A DNA stretch of 12,841 bases from Sedimentisphaerales bacterium (GTDB taxonomy: Bacteria; Planctomycetota; Phycisphaerae; Sedimentisphaerales; SG8-4). The stretch lies in contig JAFGCA010000178.1 in assembly GCA_016932895.1 (NCBI GenBank), positions 1-12,841 of the forward strand, in the 5' to 3' direction. Below are positions 1-6,231 of this stretch, piece by piece. The position numbers and the translations under genes were made by a program. Position 1 is the first letter of the stretch. Each line of letters opens with the position of its first letter. The notes under the pieces were generated by a model. That model saw nothing but the letters and a program-made list of their open reading frames with translations, did no database searches and was not told the DNA's origin.

Positions 1-353
1 CCGTCGAGCCCCTGGACCCCGGAGCCGCGGATGCGGGTTCGTGGATTCGCGAACGGGCGAGCCATGCCGACATGATCGTGGATGCTATCTTCGGCACCGG
101 ATTACAGGGGGAGCTGAGAGAACCCTATCGGTCCCTGATAGAAACGATCGATGCGCTGAAGCGTCCGGTTCTGGCGGTGGATATTCCCTCCGGTCTCGAC
201 TGCGATACGGGGCACCCGCTGGGATCGGCCATTCGGGCTTGTTGCACCGTGACTTTCGTCGCCGTCAAGAAGGGGTTTCTCGCCGTACCCGAAGCCCGTC
301 ACTACGTGGGCGAGCTCTACGTGGCGTCGATTGGGATCGAGCCACCCCAGTAG
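1..353 (+). CDS. nnrE: NAD(P)H-hydrate epimerase, C-terminal part (5' end outside window)
   Basis: Partial gene whose reading frame enters at base 3 and gives 116 codons before a TAG stop at 351-353. NnrE (YjeF_N fold) epimerises the R and S forms of hydrated NAD(P)H so that a partner dehydratase can repair them in the cytoplasm. Visible family features are the [12 protein letters not shown] stretch near visible residues 24-35, the [13 protein letters not shown] loop that lines the substrate/K+ site, [11 protein letters not shown], and the terminal [12 protein letters not shown] strand. Stand-alone family members have roughly 220-240 residues, so about half the protein is present; the N-terminal part with the nucleotide-binding loop lies upstream. 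The stop follows directly after the epimerase domain, so this is not the NnrE-NnrD fusion found in many bacteria, and the dehydratase must be encoded elsewhere. It converges on the minus-strand gene that ends at 467. Confidence 0.9.
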   Translation, partial: VEPLDPGAADAGSWIRERASHADMIVDAIFGTGLQGELREPYRSLIETIDALKRPVLAVDIPSGLDCDTGHPLGSAIRACCTVTFVAVKKGFLAVPEARHYVGELYVASIGIEPPQ

Positions 354-435
354 CGCCATCGGCGCTTGCAGACGGGGCCGCCTCGCGCCTGTCCCGGGAC
401 GTGCTTCTCAGTGCACCGCCAGCGTCGTCGCCTGC

Positions 436-457
436 AAAAGCGGCAAGATTGCCCCGC
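436..457 (-). terminator. Possible intrinsic terminator of the coiled-coil gene
   Basis: Read on the minus strand, about 10 bases past the stop codon of the gene ending at 467, there is a short hairpin: GCGG-(GG bulge)-CA, loop ATCT, TG-CCGC (457 to 440). It is followed at once by TTTT (439-436). The stem is short and bulged, so it may be only a weak terminator. It lies in the 113-bp gap between two convergent genes, where one is expected. No other feature is visible in 354-466. Confidence 0.35.
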
Positions 458-466
458 GTCGTCCTC

Positions 467-1942
467 TCAGAAGGCGCCCGGCTTGCCGACGTGACTGGCG
501 TAGCCGGTGAAATGGAGGAACCGGTCGTAGTTGAAAATCGGGATCCAGTTCGCCTGGGCCCGCCTTTGGATTTCCTCGTATTGCTGGAGCCTCTGGCTGG
601 CGGCGTTGTATTTTTCCGTGGCCGTGGGGTCCACCGCCAACTGTTCGAGAGTGGGTTGCGGCGGGACCTTGGGCTCGGTGCCCAGGATGACGAAATCCGT
701 CTTGGCCGAGACGTCCAGAGCGATCGTGCCGCCCCATTTCTTGATGAGCTCCCCAATCCTGCGTGCGGCGTCGTATTCGGGCTCTCCGTCCTCGTTGAGG
801 TCAAAATCGCCGGCGATGACGAAGGTATTGTCCTTCCGTGTGTCCCAGATGAGGTTGGCCACGACGTCGCCGGTGACGATGGGATTCGTCTTATCCGAAG
901 AGAGAATTCGAGCGGTTGAGACCTTTCTGTCCACGGCGAAGATCTCCACCTCGGCTTTGGAGAGGCCGTCTTCGGGGATGCCGCCGGTTCGGTCATAGAC
1001 CGAGAACGTCAGGCCGCGATAGACGCGGTCGTCGGAGCCGAGATCGATGTGAACGACTCCGGCACTCTCGTCGACGAGCACGACCTTGCCGTCCGGCGTT
1101 CGCGCTGCGGCCTCCTCGTCCGGCGGCGGTTTGATCTCGCCGACCTTGACCATGGCATCGGCGAGCCTCTCCTGAGCCACGTCCAACTCGGCCTGCGTTT
1201 TCAGCAGATCCTGATTGAGCTGCCGCGAGCTGAGTTTCTCCTGATCGAGCTGGGCCAGCAGGTTCTGCACGCGCTGCTCGGAGCTCTGCTCCACCAGGAT
1301 CCGCAAGTCATTGTAGTCGCTCTTGATCTGTTGGACCTGCTGGCGGTACTCTTCGACCTTGGCGGTGAGTGCCTGTTCCGATTGCTGCATGGTTGCGATC
1401 GCGCCGTCATATCGGTTGCGCAGATCGTCTAATTGCTGCTGCGTGGCATCCTTCAACTCGACGCTTCGCTGCAATTCCGTCATCAGATCACCCATGACGA
1501 CAGTCAGGGCAATCTGGTTGGGGTCGATCGCGTTGGGTGCGGCTGCGTTAGGTTCGGCCACACGCAGTTTCACGTACTTCTGCGCCTGTTGGAGCAGGGG
1601 CACAACGGCGGCCATCGTGCTGCCGACCTTTACCTCCGCATTGACGCCGGGCTGGATGGGGCTGCCCTTGACGAGTTTGACCGTCTGATCCAGGTAGCTC
1701 ACCATCGTCCCCAGTCGGGTCTGCCTGCCCAGCCTGGGACCGACGATGTTGCCGAGCTGCCGGATTTCGTCGCCGCTGGCCAGGTCGTCCATTTGTTCCT
1801 GCAACTCCTCGGCATTCGTGCGCAGTTCCTCGGCACGCACGTAGTAAATCACGGCGACCGTGGTGCCGATGATGAACAGCCCGATAAACGTAATCAGGGT
1901 ATAAAGCATTGCGTTGCTTTGGCGTCTTTTACCTGGGGGCAT
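467..1942 (-). CDS. Membrane-anchored coiled-coil protein with C-terminal BRCT-like domain
   Basis: I do not recognise a named family for this 491-residue protein. A basic N-terminus (PGKRRQ) precedes one hydrophobic segment at about residues 12-34 (LYTLITFIGLFIIGTTVAVI). The lack of a clear cleavage site suggests a membrane anchor with the rest outside the cytoplasm, or a cytoplasmic body if inverted. Residues 35-55 and about 150-260 are Gln/Glu/Leu-rich heptads typical of coiled coil. Residues 283-365 look like a small beta domain (DGKVVLVDESAGVVHIDLG, then RVYRGLTFSVYDR). Residues 371-480 resemble a BRCT fold: TFVIAGDF, a helix, KKWGGTIALDVSAKTDFVILG, then a late IPIFNYDRFLHFTGY that matches the usual last helix. 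The ATG at 1942 has AAGGAG seven bases upstream (1950-1955) and a strong promoter further back. The structure is directly seen; any function (scaffold or envelope organiser) is a guess. Confidence 0.85.
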   Translation of the reverse strand: MPPGKRRQSNAMLYTLITFIGLFIIGTTVAVIYYVRAEELRTNAEELQEQMDDLASGDEIRQLGNIVGPRLGRQTRLGTMVSYLDQTVKLVKGSPIQPGVNAEVKVGSTMAAVVPLLQQAQKYVKLRVAEPNAAAPNAIDPNQIALTVVMGDLMTELQRSVELKDATQQQLDDLRNRYDGAIATMQQSEQALTAKVEEYRQQVQQIKSDYNDLRILVEQSSEQRVQNLLAQLDQEKLSSRQLNQDLLKTQAELDVAQERLADAMVKVGEIKPPPDEEAAARTPDGKVVLVDESAGVVHIDLGSDDRVYRGLTFSVYDRTGGIPEDGLSKAEVEIFAVDRKVSTARILSSDKTNPIVTGDVVANLIWDTRKDNTFVIAGDFDLNEDGEPEYDAARRIGELIKKWGGTIALDVSAKTDFVILGTEPKVPPQPTLEQLAVDPTATEKYNAASQRLQQYEEIQRRAQANWIPIFNYDRFLHFTGYASHVGKPGAF

Positions 1943-1995
1943 GACAGCACTCCTTGGAATACGAAGAAATCGCCCATAGCTACCATTTTGACCAT

Positions 1996-2024
1996 ATTAT
2001 CGCGTTTCCTCGTGCGATAGTCAA
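1996..2024 (-). promoter_or_regulatory. Sigma70-type promoter for the coiled-coil gene
   Basis: On the minus strand, TTGACT (2024-2019) and GATAAT (2001-1996) are separated by exactly 17 bp, with 5/6 matches to each consensus box. The predicted start near 1989 gives a leader of about 47 nt before the ATG at 1942, which carries an AAGGAG ribosome site. The neighbouring HAD gene is on the same strand upstream, so this promoter lets the coiled-coil gene be expressed independently. Confidence 0.65.
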
Positions 2025-2063
2025 GAAAAAAGAAACCGGAGTTCGCGGGCCCGCAGGGCCGGT
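2025..2063 (-). terminator. Probable intrinsic terminator of the HAD gene
   Basis: On the minus strand, 12 bases after the HAD stop codon, ACCGG (2063-2059) pairs with CCGGT (2039-2035). The enclosed GC-rich segment can form an inner GGCCC/GGGCC hairpin. A T-rich run, TTCTTTTTTC, follows directly (2034-2025). The outer stem is only 5 bp, so the fold is probable rather than certain. The T-run abuts the -35 box of the next gene's promoter. Confidence 0.5.
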
Positions 2064-2075
2064 GCAAAAGCGGTC

Positions 2076-2759
2076 CTATAATTGCCTCAGCAAGCCGGGC
2101 AATTGGTCGATTTTGTGGACCTTATGCCCGGCGGCCGCGTGGGGCAGATCGGAAACGCCGACGTGCAGGCGAGCCGGGCGGAGGATCTGGATCGTCGTGA
2201 ATCCCAGCTCGTTGGGGGCGATAAAATCCTTGATTGCGTTATCACCAACGTAGGCGGTCTCGCTGGCGGCGACGTCGAGCGTTTCCAGCAGCAGCTCGAA
2301 GCCCCGCGCCGACGGTTTCCAGAACGGCCTGCCCAACTCCTCGGTGTATACGATGGCCCGGAAGTCGTCTTCAATGCCCAGGGCGCGAACCTTGAGCTTC
2401 TGTGCCGGAAGGAAACCATCGGTAAGCAACGCGAGAGCATGGGTTTCTTGTAGCTCATCCAGGGCGCTTCGCGTCTCCGGCGGCAGGGCGATCGTGGGGA
2501 CGTGGGTGCGATAGAGGTCCACAAGGCCGCCGATGAGGTCCGCGTCCCAGGGGATATGGAGTTCGTCCAGGGCGGCGTTGAATACGCGCGTGCGGTCGCC
2601 GGCTGTGAAGTGCTTCCACAGCACCGCAAAGACGAGGTCCGAGGCGGTGGCGTCCGATAAGTGCGAGATGTGCTGCGAAACCGCAAGCAGCCCGCTGCGA
2701 CAGTACTCGATTTCATCGTACAGCGTATCATCGAGATCGAAAACCACGGTTGTGATCAT
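2076..2759 (-). CDS. HAD-superfamily hydrolase (phosphatase, HAD-IA type)
   Basis: A 227-residue cytoplasmic hydrolase with all four HAD motifs: DLDDTLYDE (nucleophile Asp8, acid/base Asp10), LLTDG (Thr113-Asp114), Lys148 in FWKPS, and YVGDNAIKDF (Asp173, Asp178). A helical cap of about 80-90 residues sits between motifs I and II, as in the C1 cap of phosphoglycolate phosphatase, YjjG nucleotidase and similar enzymes. Length is normal for the family. The substrate cannot be told from sequence. The start chosen is ATG at 2759, because it sits immediately before the first beta strand (MITTVVFDLD) and has a GGAG about 12 bases upstream. A TTG extension to 2807 has no ribosome site and adds residues not expected in the fold. 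The gene is transcribed away from the UbiA-family gene and shares its promoter region, so a linked pathway is possible but unproven. Confidence 0.88.
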   Translation of the reverse strand: MITTVVFDLDDTLYDEIEYCRSGLLAVSQHISHLSDATASDLVFAVLWKHFTAGDRTRVFNAALDELHIPWDADLIGGLVDLYRTHVPTIALPPETRSALDELQETHALALLTDGFLPAQKLKVRALGIEDDFRAIVYTEELGRPFWKPSARGFELLLETLDVAASETAYVGDNAIKDFIAPNELGFTTIQILRPARLHVGVSDLPHAAAGHKVHKIDQLPGLLRQL

Positions 2760-2800
2760 GGCGAAAAACAGCTCCGGGCGAAGCGACGCGGCGCCGGTTG

Positions 2801-2829
2801 TGTACAAAGGATGTTCGGACGCGTATAAT
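2801..2829 (+). promoter_or_regulatory. Promoter for the UbiA-family gene
   Basis: TGTACA (2801-2806, 4/6 match to the -35 consensus) and a perfect TATAAT (2824-2829) are 17 bp apart. The predicted start near 2836 gives a leader of about 100 nt before the start codon at 2938. Its -10 box shares bases 2828-2829 with the -10 box of the opposing HAD promoter, so polymerase should occupy only one of the two at a time. Confidence 0.5.
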
Positions 2830-2856
2830 TCTACACGCAGCGCAGTTGTTTGTCGA
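2828..2856 (-). promoter_or_regulatory. Promoter for the HAD hydrolase gene
   Basis: On the minus strand, TCGACA (2856-2851, 5/6) and TAGAAT (2833-2828, 5/6) are separated by 17 bp. The predicted start near 2821 gives a leader of about 60 nt before the ATG at 2759. The -10 box overlaps that of the divergent plus-strand promoter. This also argues against the TTG at 2807 as start codon, because it would leave a leader of only about 14 nt without a ribosome site. Confidence 0.5.
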
Positions 2857-2937
2857 TCATTACGGCATGCGTTGCTGTGACAGAAGACCGTGATAGAGGT
2901 TTTTTCGCCCCATGCGAGCGGATGGCACGAAAGAGTG

Positions 2938-3870
2938 ATGATGGATCTGCTGCGAATCCTTCGGCCGTTTCACTGGATCAAGAACGTGTTCGTCTTCGCC
3001 GCGTTGATCTTCAGCAGGAAGCTTTCGCAGTCGCTGGATGAGACGGTCGTGGCTCTGGGCCATACGGCAGGGGCGTTCTGCTGTTTCTCCCTGGCGTCCT
3101 CCGGGATGTACATTTTCAACGACATCATGGATCGGCGGAGCGACAGCGTGCACCCCGAGCGTCGGGACCGGCCGATTGCCGCCGGACGAGTGGCGGTCTC
3201 TGCGGCCGGGATGCTGGCGGCCGCCTGCGTGCTGGTGGCCCTGATCGGTGGTCTCATGCTCTCGGTGGGGTTCGCCGGGGTCGTCCTGGCGTACGTGGTA
3301 CTCATTGTCTTGTATTCGCTCGGATTGAAACGCGTGATGATTCTGGACTGTGCGGTCATCGCCACCGGGTTTTGCCTGCGGGCGGTGGCGGGGGCCGTGG
3401 TGATCGAAGTGGGGATTTCGCCCTGGTTGGTCGTCTGCACGTTTGCGCTGTGTCTGTTCATGGCCTTCAGCAAGCGTCGCGGGGAGATCGCCCAGCTCCA
3501 GGAAAACAGCGAGGCGTTTCGCCGAACGCTCGGGGAATACACGCCCGAGCTGCTCTCGCACATGCTCAATGTCACCAGCATGCTGGCCGTGGTGTGCTTT
3601 CTCTTGTACGCGATGGACTACCGGACGAGCGAACTGTTCGGCACGAACAACCTGGTGTACACGAGCCCGCTTGTGCTGTACTGTATATTCAGGGTCAGCG
3701 CCCTGACGCAGAAGGGCGTGTTTTCCGACCCCGTGCAGTTGATTTTGAAAGACAGACCCTTTCAGATTGGCGTTCTGCTGTGGGTTCTTTTGTGTGCGGG
3801 CATCATTTATGGCCCGGATTTGGGCGCTCGCTGGAGCGAAGTCCTCTCCGGCACGATTCGTCCCGCGTAG
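2938..3870 (+). CDS. UbiA-family prenyltransferase, polyprenyl-phosphate phosphoribosyltransferase (DPPR synthase) type
   Basis: A 310-residue polytopic membrane enzyme with about eight or nine hydrophobic segments. The first Asp-rich motif is NDIMDRRSD (Asn61, Asp62, Asp65, Asp69), continued by HPERRDRPIAAG. The second region is YSLGLKRVMILD (Asp137), followed by GFCLRAVAG, ISPW and the cytoplasmic FSKRRGE loop (residues 177-183). This arrangement, with HPx(K/R)..RPIA.G, is that of decaprenyl-phosphate phosphoribosyltransferase, which joins phosphoribose from PRPP to a polyprenyl phosphate, rather than that of UbiA or MenA quinone enzymes. The start is ATG at 2938 (or 2941), where the usual LLRxLRPxxWxKN opening begins and a weak AAAGAG lies upstream. 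A GTG at 2890 would add 16 residues without a ribosome site. The rluB-type gene follows after 31 bp, probably in the same transcript. The substrate in this organism is inferred from family similarity only. Confidence 0.87.
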   Translation: MMDLLRILRPFHWIKNVFVFAALIFSRKLSQSLDETVVALGHTAGAFCCFSLASSGMYIFNDIMDRRSDSVHPERRDRPIAAGRVAVSAAGMLAAACVLVALIGGLMLSVGFAGVVLAYVVLIVLYSLGLKRVMILDCAVIATGFCLRAVAGAVVIEVGISPWLVVCTFALCLFMAFSKRRGEIAQLQENSEAFRRTLGEYTPELLSHMLNVTSMLAVVCFLLYAMDYRTSELFGTNNLVYTSPLVLYCIFRVSALTQKGVFSDPVQLILKDRPFQIGVLLWVLLCAGIIYGPDLGARWSEVLSGTIRPA

Positions 3871-3901
3871 ACAAGGCGACGGCGGGCCCGGAATGTGAGC
3901 G

Positions 3902-4648
3902 ATGGCGAAAGAGAGATTGCAAAAGGTGATGGCGGCGGCTGGGGTGGCTTCGCGGAGACAGTGCGAGGAGCTGATCCTCCAGGGCCTCGTCCGGGTGGAC
4001 GGGCAGGTTGTCGATGAGCTTCCCGCGTTCGTCGATCCGGACACGAGCGTTGTCACGGTCGAGGGCAGACGCCTGCGCCGGGCGCCGCGCGTGTACTTTC
4101 TGCTGAACAAGCCCAAGGGGGTCATCTGCACGAGCAGCGACCCGCGCGGGCGGCGCAAGGCGGTCGATCTCATCCCGGTGCAGGAGCGCATCTTCTGCAT
4201 CGGCCGGCTCGACACCGACACGACCGGCCTGATTATTTTGACGAACGACGCCGAACTGGCCAACCTGCTGACGCACCCGCGATACAAGATTCCCAAGACG
4301 TACGTCGCCCGGGTCCGGGGGCAAATCGACCAAAACGCGGTGGAGCAACTGAAGAAAGGAATCCGGTTGGCTGAAGGCAAAACGGCGCGAGCCCAGGTGA
4401 AGGTGGTTCGCAGCGGTCGCGGCGAGTCGGTCCTCGAGATCACAATCCGGCAGGGGATGAATCGGCAGGTTCGCCGGATGCTGGCGAAAATCGGTTTTCC
4501 CGTGCGGTCTCTGGTGCGAACGAGAATCGGCGGGCTCCGGCTGGAGAAGTTGGCTTCGGGCAAGCACCGGCGCTTGTCAAAAGCCGAAGTCGCCGCGCTC
4601 AAGCGGGCGGCGGACAAACAAGCCGACACGGCACACAGGAAGGCGTGA
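3902..4648 (+). CDS. rluB: 23S rRNA pseudouridine synthase, RluB/RsuA family
   Basis: A 248-residue cytoplasmic enzyme that isomerises a specific uridine in rRNA. An S4 RNA-binding domain covers residues 3-50 (ERLQKVMAAAGVASRRQCEELI, broken here by position only). The catalytic domain follows: FLLNKPKGVICT (67-77), the active-site motif GRLDTDTTGL (101-110, catalytic Asp104), LLTHPRYKIPKTYVARVRG (122-140) and RQGMNRQVRRM (183-193). The HPRYxIxKTY segment matches Bacillus-type RluB better than RluE, RluF or RsuA, so RluB is the best call, though target specificity cannot be proven from sequence. The C-terminus (from about 225) is a short basic Lys/Arg/Ala tail, as in many RluB proteins. It starts 31 bp after the UbiA-family gene with only a weak ribosome site, which suggests a shared transcript. 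Confidence 0.9.
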   Translation: MAKERLQKVMAAAGVASRRQCEELILQGLVRVDGQVVDELPAFVDPDTSVVTVEGRRLRRAPRVYFLLNKPKGVICTSSDPRGRRKAVDLIPVQERIFCIGRLDTDTTGLIILTNDAELANLLTHPRYKIPKTYVARVRGQIDQNAVEQLKKGIRLAEGKTARAQVKVVRSGRGESVLEITIRQGMNRQVRRMLAKIGFPVRSLVRTRIGGLRLEKLASGKHRRLSKAEVAALKRAADKQADTAHRKA

Positions 4649-4725
4649 ACGCAGCAAAACCGCGCCGAACATCGTTATCCCATTGGCTCGCATTCTGGCT
4701 GCAACCGCACGGACCGGCCGACGCT

Positions 4726-4743
4726 GCCGGCCTTGACGCCGGC
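4726..4743. repeat. Small GC-rich hairpin in the rluB-purD gap
   Basis: Two GCCGGC hexamers (4726-4731 and 4738-4743) flank a six-base loop, CTTGAC. A further overlapping CCGGC/GCCGG pair begins at 4714. No T-run follows on the plus strand, so this is not a convincing intrinsic terminator. It lies in the 282-bp gap 4649-4930, which otherwise holds only the candidate purD promoter; no small gene is evident there. Confidence 0.25.
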
Positions 4744-4805
4744 TAACGAGCGTGCTTTGCCACCAGAGATTTCACCCGATTGCCCTTGATCCTGCGACTA
4801 TCGGC

Positions 4806-4834
4806 TTGAGAAAACCGCACGACTCTGGTAAAGT
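4806..4834 (+). promoter_or_regulatory. Candidate sigma70-type promoter for purD
   Basis: TTGAGA (4806-4811, 5/6) and TAAAGT (4829-4834, 4/6) are 17 bp apart. The predicted start near 4841 gives a leader of about 90 nt to the purD ATG at 4931. No riboswitch-like structure or obvious operator was recognised in the leader. The promoter would also drive the AsmA-like gene 26 bp beyond purD. Confidence 0.45.
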
Positions 4835-4930
4835 AACGCGTTCGTGAGCGGCTGCCGGTTGCATTGGCGGCCGGCAGAGAGGGGGGTGAGTGAGTCTCGC
4901 TGGATCGCGCATGATGAATGAGGTTCGAGC

Positions 4931-6205
4931 ATGGATGTACTGTTGATAGGCAGCGGAGGACGCGAGCACGCGATCGCGTGGAAGCTGAGACAATCCAAGC
5001 AGCTCGGCAAGCTGTACATCGCCCCGGGCAACGCCGGCACCGCCCTGTGCGGGCAGAACGTCTCGATCAAGGACAACGACGTGGCGGCGCTGGTGGATTT
5101 CGCCCGGGAAAAGAAGGTGGCTCTGGCCATTGTCGGCCCGGAGGACCCGCTGGCGGCGGGCCTGGTCGACGCGCTGGAGGCCGTGGGCGTCAAGGCGTTC
5201 GGGCCCAGCGGGGCGGCCGCTCAACTGGAGGCCGACAAGGTCTTTGCCAAGCAACTGATGCGTTCCTGCGCCGTCTCGACCGCCGAAGCCCGCGCCTTCG
5301 ACCGGTTCGAGGAGGCCAAGGCGTACATCGCCAGCCGGGACGAGCCGGTGGTGGTCAAAGCCGCCGGCCTGGCCAAGGGCAAGGGCGTGATCGTGTGCGA
5401 CGAACCTTCCGACGGCATCCTCGCCGCCGAGAAGATCATGGTGGACAAGGCCTTCGGCGCCGCCGGCGACAGGGTGGTGGTGGAGGACAAGCTGTTGGGC
5501 GAGGAAGCCTCGATCCTGGCCTTCGTGGATGGTCGCAACATTTACCTGATGGAGTCGTCGCAGGATCACAAGCCCATCGGGGAAGGCGACACGGGCCCGA
5601 ACACCGGGGGCATGGGGGCGTACAGCCCGGCGCCGGTGGTCGACGATAAGATGATGAGCAGGATCACGCGGGAGATTCTGGTGCCCGTCGTGGATGCGAT
5701 GAATCGACAGGGCACGCCGTACAAAGGGGTTCTCTATGCCGGCCTGATGATTACCAGCGGCGGCCCGCGCGTGCTCGAATTCAATGTGCGCTTTGGAGAC
5801 CCCGAGACGCAGCCGATCCTGATGCGACTGCAAAGCGATCTGCTGGAAGTGTGTCTGGCGGCCTGCGAGGGCCGACTCGAAGAGGTCACGCTCCGATGGG
5901 ACCCGCGGCCGGCGGTCTGCGTGGTGATGGCCTCGGGCGGATACCCCGGTGACTATGAAAAGGGCAAGGTCATCACGGGGCTCGAGAAAGCGCAAGAGCT
6001 CGAGGACGTGGCGGTTTTCCACGCCGGCACCAGAGAGGGCAACGGCGACGTGATGACCAATGGGGGACGCGTGTTGGGAGTGACGGCGTTGGGCGCCGAC
6101 GTCGCCGCCGCCCAGGCGCGCGCCTATGAGGCCGTCGATTGTATCCAGTTCGAGGGCGCCTACTGCCGTCGTGACATTGCCGACAAGGCCATCCGGCGGC
6201 GCTAG
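4931..6205 (+). CDS. purD: Phosphoribosylamine-glycine ligase (GAR synthetase)
   Basis: A 424-residue cytoplasmic ATP-grasp enzyme for the second step of purine synthesis: phosphoribosylamine + glycine + ATP gives GAR. The N-domain opens with LLIGSGGREHAIAWKL (residues 4-19), then VGPEDPLAAGLVD (68-80) and the GPSGAAAQLEADKVFAK stretch (91-107). The ATP-grasp core has VVKAAGLAKGKGVIV (141-155), VVEDKLLGEEAS (183-194), GPNTGGMGAYSP (222-233) and EFNVRFGDPETQ (283-294, metal ligands Glu283 and Asn285). The C-domain includes VVMASGGYPGDYEKG (331-345). Length is typical. The ATG at 4931 has TGAGG (4919-4923) seven bases upstream. One deviation: the usual DHKR is DHKP (residues 212-215). It is followed at 26 bp by the AsmA-like gene, probably co-transcribed. 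Confidence 0.97.
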   Translation: MDVLLIGSGGREHAIAWKLRQSKQLGKLYIAPGNAGTALCGQNVSIKDNDVAALVDFAREKKVALAIVGPEDPLAAGLVDALEAVGVKAFGPSGAAAQLEADKVFAKQLMRSCAVSTAEARAFDRFEEAKAYIASRDEPVVVKAAGLAKGKGVIVCDEPSDGILAAEKIMVDKAFGAAGDRVVVEDKLLGEEASILAFVDGRNIYLMESSQDHKPIGEGDTGPNTGGMGAYSPAPVVDDKMMSRITREILVPVVDAMNRQGTPYKGVLYAGLMITSGGPRVLEFNVRFGDPETQPILMRLQSDLLEVCLAACEGRLEEVTLRWDPRPAVCVVMASGGYPGDYEKGKVITGLEKAQELEDVAVFHAGTREGNGDVMTNGGRVLGVTALGADVAAAQARAYEAVDCIQFEGAYCRRDIADKAIRRR

Positions 6206-6231
6206 GCAGAGAAAACGAAGAGCGATTTTCC

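Noticed and set aside
41..919. A 292-codon plus-strand frame covering the end of nnrE and the end of the coiled-coil gene.
   Set aside because: The translation is Arg/Gly-rich without motifs and crosses two well-supported genes on opposite strands.
2077..2082. TATAAT on the plus strand, resembling a -10 box.
   Set aside because: It lies at the stop codon of the minus-strand HAD gene, with no suitable -35 box and no plus-strand gene downstream.
2760..2807. TTG start at 2807 extending the HAD protein by 16 residues.
   Set aside because: There is no ribosome site, it lies about 14 nt from the predicted transcript start, and the extra residues precede the first strand of the HAD fold.
2860..4629. 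A 589-codon minus-strand frame opposite the UbiA-family and rluB genes.
   Set aside because: It is the antisense shadow of two genes with unmistakable motifs, and it would cover their promoter region.
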